A program made the translations under genes and the position numbers. From the NCBI GenBank assembly GCA_964505475.1, contig CAZDIJ010000055.1:1-18315 (forward strand): a DNA stretch of 18,315 nt. Reading direction: 5' to 3'. The stretch is from JAGXQV01 sp964505475. Lineage in GTDB: Bacteria > Pseudomonadota > Gammaproteobacteria > Burkholderiales > Sulfuricellaceae. Positions 13,394 through 18,315 of the stretch are shown piece by piece (position 1 is the first letter of the stretch; every line of letters begins with the position of its first letter). The notes beneath the pieces are model-generated. The model saw nothing but the letters and a program-made list of their open reading frames with translations. It searched no databases and was not told the DNA's origin.

Positions 13394-15000
13394 TTTTCGC
13401 TATTGCGGATCAGTAGGGCGACCGGGATCAGCCCGGCCGCCACCAGCGCTACGGCGGGGAGGGCGGCGCGCTCCCACTCGCCTTCCGAGGTCATTTCGAA
13501 GATGCGCACCGCCAGGGTATCCCAGCCGAAGGGACGAGTCATCAGGGTGATCGGCATTTCCTTCATGACGTCGACGAACACCAGCGCCAGAGCGGAGAGC
13601 AATCCGCCGCGCAGGATCGGCAGGTGGACGCGGCGCAGCAAGGCGCCGCCGGTTATGCCGAGGCTGCGCGCGGCTTCGTCGAGCGAGCGGGTAATGCGCT
13701 GCATCTGGCTTTCCAGCGGATTGTAGGCAACCGCGAGGAAACGGGTGAGATAGGCGGGCAGCATCACCAGCAGAGTGCCTTGCAGGAGCAGGCCGGGATC
13801 ATGGTTGAACAAGGCTTTGGAAAGGCCTATCAACTGGTTGTCCAGCCACGCCAGGGGGATGAAGATGCCTACCGCCAGCACCGCGCCGGGCAGCGCGTAG
13901 CCGAGGGTGGCGACGCGCACGGCGGCGCGCGTCGTGGCATCGGGGTGCTGGCGCTTGGTGTATGCCAGGATCAGCGCGGCCAGCGTCGTGAGAACGGCGG
14001 CCATGCCGCCTAGCAACAGCGAATGCCAGAGGAAGGCCAAATAACGCTCGTCGAGGTCCTGACGGATAACGCCGGACATCCAGTGCAGCAACTGGATCAA
14101 CGGGATGGCGAAAGCGGCGGCGAAGACGGCGGCGGCATAGCCGCTGGCCAGCCATTTTCGCCAGCCGTCCAGGGCGATGCGTTCCTGGCGGGCGTGCCGA
14201 CCCGGAGCGGCGTAGCGCAGGCGCGAGCGGGTCGCCTGCTCGGCGAGGATCACGAACAGCACGATCAGGATCAGGATCGAGGCGAGCTGGGAGGCGGCGG
14301 ATAGGGAGAACAGGCCGAACCAGGTTTTGTAGATCGCGGTGGTGAAGGTGTCGTAGTTGAAGACCGCGACGGTGCCGAAGTCGGCCAGGGTTTCCATCAG
14401 CGCCAGCATGGTGCCGCCGACGATCCACGGGCGCGCCATCGGCAGGGCGACATGGAAGAATCCGCTCCAGCGGCCGTGGCCGAGCGATTGCGCCGCCTCC
14501 AAGGCGCGCTTGCCTTGGGAGAGGAAGGCGTTGCGCGCCAGCAGATAAACGTAAGGGTATAGCGCCAGCGCCATGATTAGGGTTACGCCGCCGCCAGAGC
14601 GGATGCGGGGGAACCATGGCAGGCTGCCGAACAGGCCGCGCAGGGCGGTTTGCAGCGGCCCGGTGAAATCCAGCAGGCCGATGTAGACGAAGCCGGTGAC
14701 GTAGGCGGGCAGTGCCAGCGGCAGCAGCAATCCCCAGGAAAAGAAGCGCCGGCCGGGAAATTCGCAGACCGCCGTCAGCCACGCCAGGCTCACGCCCAGC
14801 AGCGCCACCAGAGTACCCACCCCCACGGAGAGCCATAGGGTGTTGAGGAGCAATTCTGGCAGCACGTGTTCGAGCAAGTGCTGCCAGATTTCTCCGCTGG
14901 GGGAAAACAGCGAGGATAGTACTACCGCCAACGGCACCAGTATCAGGGCGCCGACGGCCAGGGCGGTCAGCCGCCAGCCGTTGAAGGCGGTGATGGGCAT
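13390..15000 (-). CDS. fbpB: Ferric iron ABC transporter, fused permease
   Basis: FbpB forms the inner membrane channel for Fe3+ delivered by FbpA. The 536 residues contain two tandem binding-protein-dependent permease domains, each with its own EAA loop that docks to the ATPase: one near 166-190 (EAAQSLGHGRWSGFFHVALP) and one near 439-465 (DEAARSLGITGGALLRRVHL). About twelve hydrophobic segments are spread along the chain, starting with a helix at residues 11-31. The fused two-domain form is typical of the FbpB/SfuB group, as opposed to paired half-size permeases. The start lies 5 bases after the fbpA stop with no obvious Shine-Dalgarno, and the stop overlaps fbpC by 4 bases, which indicates a coupled operon. 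Confidence 0.94.
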   Translation of the reverse strand: MPITAFNGWRLTALAVGALILVPLAVVLSSLFSPSGEIWQHLLEHVLPELLLNTLWLSVGVGTLVALLGVSLAWLTAVCEFPGRRFFSWGLLLPLALPAYVTGFVYIGLLDFTGPLQTALRGLFGSLPWFPRIRSGGGVTLIMALALYPYVYLLARNAFLSQGKRALEAAQSLGHGRWSGFFHVALPMARPWIVGGTMLALMETLADFGTVAVFNYDTFTTAIYKTWFGLFSLSAASQLASILILIVLFVILAEQATRSRLRYAAPGRHARQERIALDGWRKWLASGYAAAVFAAAFAIPLIQLLHWMSGVIRQDLDERYLAFLWHSLLLGGMAAVLTTLAALILAYTKRQHPDATTRAAVRVATLGYALPGAVLAVGIFIPLAWLDNQLIGLSKALFNHDPGLLLQGTLLVMLPAYLTRFLAVAYNPLESQMQRITRSLDEAARSLGITGGALLRRVHLPILRGGLLSALALVFVDVMKEMPITLMTRPFGWDTLAVRIFEMTSEGEWERAALPAVALVAAGLIPVALLIRNSEK

Positions 15001-15005
15001 GGGGA

Positions 15006-16016
15006 TTATTTGTATCCCGCCCTGTCCATCAGCTTGACTGCTTGTGCTTGCAGTTCGCCGGCCTTGGCCAGGTTCATCGGACTTTGCTTGAACGCCCCCC
15101 AGGCGGCGACCACGGCGTCAGGCTTGATCGCCGGATTGACCGGATATTCCAGGTTGACGTCGGCGAAGAGATTTTGCGCTTTTTCCGAGGACAGCCATTC
15201 GAGCAGGCGCAGCGCCTCTTTCTCGTTCTTGGCATGTTTGACGATGCCGGCGCCGGAAACATTGACGTGGACGCCGTTGTCTTTCTGGTTCGCCCAGAAG
15301 ATGGCGAGCGGCAGGCCGGGCTTTTTCTCGATCAGGCGGCCAAAGTAATAGGTGTTGGCGAGGCCGACGTCGCACTGGCCGGCGGCGATGGCTTCCAGCA
15401 TCTTGGTGTCGTCAGGAAACACGTCGGTGGCCAAGTTGGCAACCCAGCCTTTGACGATCTGCTCGGCCTTGGCTTCGCCATGTTCGGCGATCAGCATCGC
15501 CACCAGCGACTGGTTGTAGACTTTTTTCGAGGTGCGCAGGCACAGCTTGCCTTTCCATTTTGGCTGCGCCAGGTCTTCATAGCCGGAAAGATCGGCGGGC
15601 TTGAGTTTCTGGGTGTTGTAGAACATCGTCCGGGCGCGCACCGAAAGGCCGAACCATTGATTGCCGGGGTCGCGCAGGTGCGCGGGGATGTTGGCCTCCA
15701 GGGTTTTCGATTGCACCGGTTTCAGCACGCCTTCACGCGCGGCTTCCCAAAGATTGCCAGCGTCCACGGTGAGCAGTACGTCCGCCGGGGTGTTGGCGCC
15801 CTCGGCCTTGAGACGTTGCAGCAGCGGGCCTTCCTTGTCGGTGATGAACTTGATCTTGACTCCAGTTTCCTTGGTGTAGGCATCGAACAGCGGCTTGATG
15901 AGTTGTTCGTTCCGAGCCGAATAAACCACCACCTCATCGGCGGACGCCGTGGCGGAAAAAATGGATGCGAGCAGGGTTACGGCCAGAAGTTTGCCGAGCA
16001 GCGGTTTACTGTTCAT
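15006..16016 (-). CDS. fbpA: Periplasmic ferric iron-binding protein
   Basis: FbpA captures Fe3+ in the periplasm and hands it to FbpBC. The 336-residue precursor begins with a typical signal peptide (Lys at 4 and 9, hydrophobic core LLAVTLLASIF, cleavage likely after ASA at residue 26). The mature protein starts DEVVVYSARNEQL. The paired iron-ligand tyrosines are Tyr223 and Tyr224 in LANTYYFGRL; Tyr32 (VYSARNE) and Tyr167 (KKVYNQS) are in positions that match further tyrosine ligands of FutA-type proteins, while the N-terminal histidine of Haemophilus FbpA is absent. GGAG (16025-16028 on the minus strand) is 8 bases before the ATG. It is the first gene of the operon and sits behind a Fur-box-bearing promoter. 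Confidence 0.95.
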   Translation of the reverse strand: MNSKPLLGKLLAVTLLASIFSATASADEVVVYSARNEQLIKPLFDAYTKETGVKIKFITDKEGPLLQRLKAEGANTPADVLLTVDAGNLWEAAREGVLKPVQSKTLEANIPAHLRDPGNQWFGLSVRARTMFYNTQKLKPADLSGYEDLAQPKWKGKLCLRTSKKVYNQSLVAMLIAEHGEAKAEQIVKGWVANLATDVFPDDTKMLEAIAAGQCDVGLANTYYFGRLIEKKPGLPLAIFWANQKDNGVHVNVSGAGIVKHAKNEKEALRLLEWLSSEKAQNLFADVNLEYPVNPAIKPDAVVAAWGAFKQSPMNLAKAGELQAQAVKLMDRAGYK

Positions 16017-16061
16017 TTTGCGGACTCCATTATTAAATGGTTGGGGAAGTGATCTGCCATT

Positions 16062-16090
16062 ATTCTATAGCAAACGAGAATTATTATCAA
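16062..16090 (-). promoter_or_regulatory. Sigma70-type promoter for fbpABC
   Basis: On the minus strand, TTGATA (16090-16085) and TAGAAT (16067-16062) are separated by exactly 17 bases, close to the TTGACA/TATAAT consensus. Transcription would start near 16055, giving a leader of about 40 bases before fbpA. The -35 element overlaps the Fur-box-like site, so repression in iron-replete cells is expected. Confidence 0.75.
16075..16089 (-). promoter_or_regulatory. Fur box
   Basis: The minus strand reads TGATAAT-A-ATTCTCG, which matches the 7-1-7 Fur consensus TGATAAT-N-ATTATCA at 12 of 14 positions with a perfect left half. It covers the -35 element of the fbpA promoter, the usual layout for iron-Fur repression. 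The divergent exonuclease gene begins about 75 bases away and could be affected too, but its own likely promoter lies outside the site. Confidence 0.75.
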
Positions 16091-16093
16091 ACG

Positions 16094-16119
16094 TGGGCAG
16101 TTTTTAAAGACGCTGCCCA
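16094..16119. repeat. Short perfect inverted repeat in the fbpA/exonuclease divergent region
   Basis: TGGGCAG (16094-16100) and CTGCCCA (16113-16119) are perfect inverted copies separated by 12 bases. The site lies between the Fur box and a candidate -10 element (TACAAT, 16127-16132) for the plus-strand gene, so it could be an operator or a hairpin early in a transcript. No regulator can be named. Confidence 0.4.
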
Positions 16120-16132
16120 ATTCGGTTACAAT
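16104..16132 (+). promoter_or_regulatory. Candidate promoter for exonuclease-rlmD
   Basis: TACAAT (16127-16132) is a good -10 hexamer (5 of 6 to consensus). The best -35 at 17-base spacing is TTAAAG (16104-16109), which is weak. It would give a leader of about 25 bases before the ATG at 16165. Support is limited to the -10 element and position. Confidence 0.35.
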
Positions 16133-16164
16133 CGCATTCCTTTTTTCCCGCCCGAAAGCGGAAT

Positions 16165-16953
16165 ATGACAACGCCCACGCTGGTATTCGATATAGAGACC
16201 GTTCCCGACGCAGAGGGGCTGCGCAAGCTCAACGACTTGGATGACGGAATTTCGTCCACACAGATCGCCGAAATGGCTTTTCAGCGGCGCCGCCAGGCGA
16301 CGAGCGGCGATTTTCTGCAACACCATCTGCACCGGGTGGTGGCGATCTCCTGTGCCTTGCGCGACCGCGACAGCTTCCGGGTGTGGACGCTGGGAACGGC
16401 GCAGGATGGCGAGGCGGAACTGATCCGGCGTTTTTTCGAGGGAATCGAGAAATTCACCCCGCAGTTGATTTCCTGGAACGGTGGCGGCTTCGACCTGCCG
16501 GTGCTGCATTACCGAGCCATGATCCACGGCATCCAGGCGCCGCGCTATTGGGATATGGGCGAGGACGACCGCGACTTCAAGTGGAACAACTACATCAGCC
16601 GCTACCATACCCGTCATCTCGATCTGATGGATTTGTTGGCGATGTATCAACCGCGCGCCAATGCGCCGCTCGACGAGATGGCGCAGTTGTGCGGCTTCCC
16701 CGGCAAGCTCGGGATGGATGGCTCCAAGGTGTGGGAGGCATTCCAGAACGGAGAGATCGACGCCATCCGTAATTATTGCGAAACCGATGTCGCCAACACC
16801 CACCTGGTGTTCCTGCGCTTTCAACTGATGCGCGGCGCTTTGTCGCGCGAGGCTTACCGGGCAGAGTGCGATCTGGTGCGTAGTGTGCTGGCGGCTCAGG
16901 ATGCGCCGCACTGGCGTGAATTCATCGAAAACTGGCCCAATCTTAACGAGTAA
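16165..16953 (+). CDS. Predicted 3'-5' exonuclease (PolB exonuclease-domain-like)
   Basis: A 262-residue DnaQ-fold nuclease of the group described as related to the exonuclease domain of DNA polymerase B (DNA_pol_B_exo2 type). The acidic metal-binding residues are in place: Asp9 and Glu11 in FDIET (Exo I), Asp110 in SWNGGGFDLPVL (Exo II), and Tyr204/Asp208 in YCETD, the YxxxD form of Exo III. The chain has no polymerase or helicase domain, so it would act as a stand-alone single-strand 3'-5' exonuclease, presumably in DNA repair or RNA trimming; the substrate is unknown. The length and N-terminal start fit the family. It ends 17 bases before rlmD, suggesting cotranscription, and is divergent from fbpA. 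Confidence 0.9.
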   Translation: MTTPTLVFDIETVPDAEGLRKLNDLDDGISSTQIAEMAFQRRRQATSGDFLQHHLHRVVAISCALRDRDSFRVWTLGTAQDGEAELIRRFFEGIEKFTPQLISWNGGGFDLPVLHYRAMIHGIQAPRYWDMGEDDRDFKWNNYISRYHTRHLDLMDLLAMYQPRANAPLDEMAQLCGFPGKLGMDGSKVWEAFQNGEIDAIRNYCETDVANTHLVFLRFQLMRGALSREAYRAECDLVRSVLAAQDAPHWREFIENWPNLNE

Positions 16954-16970
16954 ACCGAATAGGGTGCTTC

Positions 16971-18266
16971 ATGCCTGTTGCAACTATTGAATCTCTTGAC
17001 CACGAGGGACGCGGCGTCGCCCATGTCGAAGGCAAGGCGATCTTCATCGAGGGCGCGTTGCCCGGCGAGACGGTCGATTATGTTTCCTTCAAGAAAAAAC
17101 CCAGCTACGAGCAAGCAAGCGCCACGAAAATCGCCAAGCCGAGTTTTATTCGGACTGCTCCGAAATGCGCCAATTTCGGGATATGCGGCGGGTGCTCGAT
17201 GCAGCATCTCGAAGCGGATGCACAGGTGGCGGCGAAGCAGCGGGTGCTGGAAGACAACCTTTGGCATATCGGCAAGGTCAGGCCGCAAGTCGTTCTGCCG
17301 GCGATTTATGGGCAGGTCTGGGGCTATCGCCACCGAGCGCGTCTTTCCGTGCGCTATGTGCAGAAGAAAGGCCGCCTACTGGTGGGGTTTCACGAGAAGC
17401 GCAGCAGCTTCGTGGTCGACATGTCTTCCTGCGAGATTCTGCCACCGCGAATTTCCGCGCTGATCGTACCATTGCGTGATCTGATCGAGTGTTTGTCGAT
17501 CCGCGAACGCCTGCCGCAAATCGAGATGGCGCTCGGCGACCTGGTGGACGTGCTGGTGCTGCGCATACTCGATCCCGTTACGGCACAGGACGAAGCCTTG
17601 TTGAAAGCCTTTGCCGACCGCCACGGCATCCAGTTCTTCCTGCAGCCCAAGGGGCCGGAAACAGCCCACCCTTTTCACCCTCTCGATGCGCCCGAGTTGA
17701 CCTATACTTTGCCGGAATTCGGCGTGACCATGCCGTTTCATCCCACCGAATTCACCCAGGTCAACCCCGCCATCAACCGCATGCTGGTGCGGCGCGCGCT
17801 GGCTTTGCTCGATCCGCGGCCGGGCGAGCGAATTGCCGATTTGTTCTGCGGTCTAGGCAACTTCACCTTGCCGATAGCGCGCCGCGGCGCCCAGGTGCTC
17901 GGGGTGGAAGGCAGTGAAGCGCTAGTGCGGCGGGCATGCGGCAACGCCGAGAGAAACGGCTTGGCGGAAAGCGCCGAATTCCGGGTCGCCAACTTATTCG
18001 AAATAGACGGGGCTTCCCTGGCGAAGCTCGGGCGTTTCGACAAGATGCTCATCGACCCGCCGCGCGACGGCGCGGTCGAGGTGGTCAAATCATTGGGTTC
18101 CGATGCGCCGCAACGCATCGTGTATGTCTCGTGCAGTCCCGCAACGCTGGCGCGCGACGCGGCGGTGCTGGTGCACAGCCAAGGTTATCAATTGAAAGCG
18201 GCGGGCGTGGTCAACATGTTTCCCCATACCGCCCACGTCGAATCCATTGCCCTTTTCGAGCAGTAG
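16971..18266 (+). CDS. rlmD: 23S rRNA (uracil(1939)-C5)-methyltransferase RlmD
   Basis: RlmD (RumA) uses SAM to methylate C5 of U1939 in 23S rRNA. The 431 residues show an N-terminal TRAM RNA-binding domain (about 1-58, ESLDHEGRGVAHVEGKAIF), a 4Fe-4S cluster motif with Cys66, Cys72 and Cys75 (CANFGICGGC) plus Cys154, and a C-terminal SAM methyltransferase domain. The latter has DLFCGLGNF (from Asp290), DPPRDGA (362-368) and the catalytic nucleophile Cys388 in VSCSPATLARD. All residues match E. coli RlmD (four cluster cysteines, catalytic Cys389). AGGGTG about 5 bases before the ATG at 16971 supports the start. It follows the exonuclease by 17 bases. The stop is followed directly by a possible insertion element end. 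Confidence 0.96.
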   Translation: MPVATIESLDHEGRGVAHVEGKAIFIEGALPGETVDYVSFKKKPSYEQASATKIAKPSFIRTAPKCANFGICGGCSMQHLEADAQVAAKQRVLEDNLWHIGKVRPQVVLPAIYGQVWGYRHRARLSVRYVQKKGRLLVGFHEKRSSFVVDMSSCEILPPRISALIVPLRDLIECLSIRERLPQIEMALGDLVDVLVLRILDPVTAQDEALLKAFADRHGIQFFLQPKGPETAHPFHPLDAPELTYTLPEFGVTMPFHPTEFTQVNPAINRMLVRRALALLDPRPGERIADLFCGLGNFTLPIARRGAQVLGVEGSEALVRRACGNAERNGLAESAEFRVANLFEIDGASLAKLGRFDKMLIDPPRDGAVEVVKSLGSDAPQRIVYVSCSPATLARDAAVLVHSQGYQLKAAGVVNMFPHTAHVESIALFEQ

Positions 18267-18315
18267 TGTCCGGTTAAATTGGGTCACGCACGCTGTAAAA
18301 CCAATATTAAAGCCA
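18267..18315. other. Possible edge of an insertion element after rlmD
   Basis: Directly after the rlmD stop the sequence reads TGTCCGGTTAAATTGGGTCA, a TGTC-start form often seen as a terminal inverted repeat of insertion sequences, and base composition drops in GC. Only 49 bases are visible and no transposase or second end is in the window, so this is a weak call; ordinary intergenic DNA is the alternative. Confidence 0.3.

Noticed and set aside
13799..14836. 345-codon open frame on the minus strand in another frame of fbpB
   Set aside because: Arg/Pro/His-rich shadow of fbpB with no hydrophobic segments or motifs.
15042..16052. 336-codon open frame on the plus strand
   Set aside because: Mirror of fbpA, which has a signal peptide, ligand tyrosines and operon context; the plus frame also runs over the fbpA ribosome binding site.

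Overview
This is a GC-rich window from a proteobacterial chromosome, most likely a betaproteobacterium. The gene order gyrA-serC-pheA-hisC-(aroF)-tyrA and the protein sequences (two-domain PheA, FbpA with a tyrosine cluster, RlmD with a 4Fe-4S motif) fit that class. A Nitrosomonadales-type genus (Sulfuricella or Gallionella relatives) is a guess from overall character, not shown by the sequence. Nearly all of the window is coding. No tRNA, rRNA, CRISPR array or intact transposase gene was seen.

Region 1 (1-7622, + strand): the 3' two thirds of gyrA, then a tightly packed set for serine and aromatic amino acid synthesis: serC, pheA, a 190-residue gene of unknown role, a hisC-type aminotransferase, a type I-beta DAHP synthase and tyrA. 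Together they cover entry into the shikimate pathway (DAHP synthase), the branch to phenylpyruvate (PheA), the branch to hydroxyphenylpyruvate (TyrA) and a candidate transaminase (HisC). The aroA-cmk-rpsA genes that often follow tyrA in betaproteobacteria do not follow here.

Region 2 (7656-9701, + strand): two genes of the aminoarabinose (Ara4N) lipid A type. One is a stand-alone version of the ArnA dehydrogenase/decarboxylase domain (UDP-4-keto-pentose/UDP-xylose synthase) and the other an ArnD-like deformylase. A REP-like paired hairpin sits between them. The formyltransferase, ArnB, ArnC and ArnT are not in the window.

Region 3 (9702-12153): an inverted repeat, a coiled-coil protein with an internal N-terminal duplication, a small AF1514-family protein on the minus strand divergent from a YjdF/DUF2238 membrane protein, and an orphan CheY-like receiver.

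Region 4 (12284-16016, - strand): an fbpA-fbpB-fbpC ferric iron ABC transporter operon, read leftward from a well-formed sigma70-type promoter overlapped by a Fur-box-like site.

Region 5 (16165-18266, + strand): a PolB-like 3'-5' exonuclease and rlmD (23S rRNA m5U1939 methyltransferase). The last ~50 bases after rlmD may be the edge of an insertion element. There is no gene-free stretch over 300 bases. No clearly new multi-gene system is evident; the best leads are the 190-residue gene in the aromatic operon, the repeat-bearing coiled-coil gene, and the split arn pair with its repeat elements.
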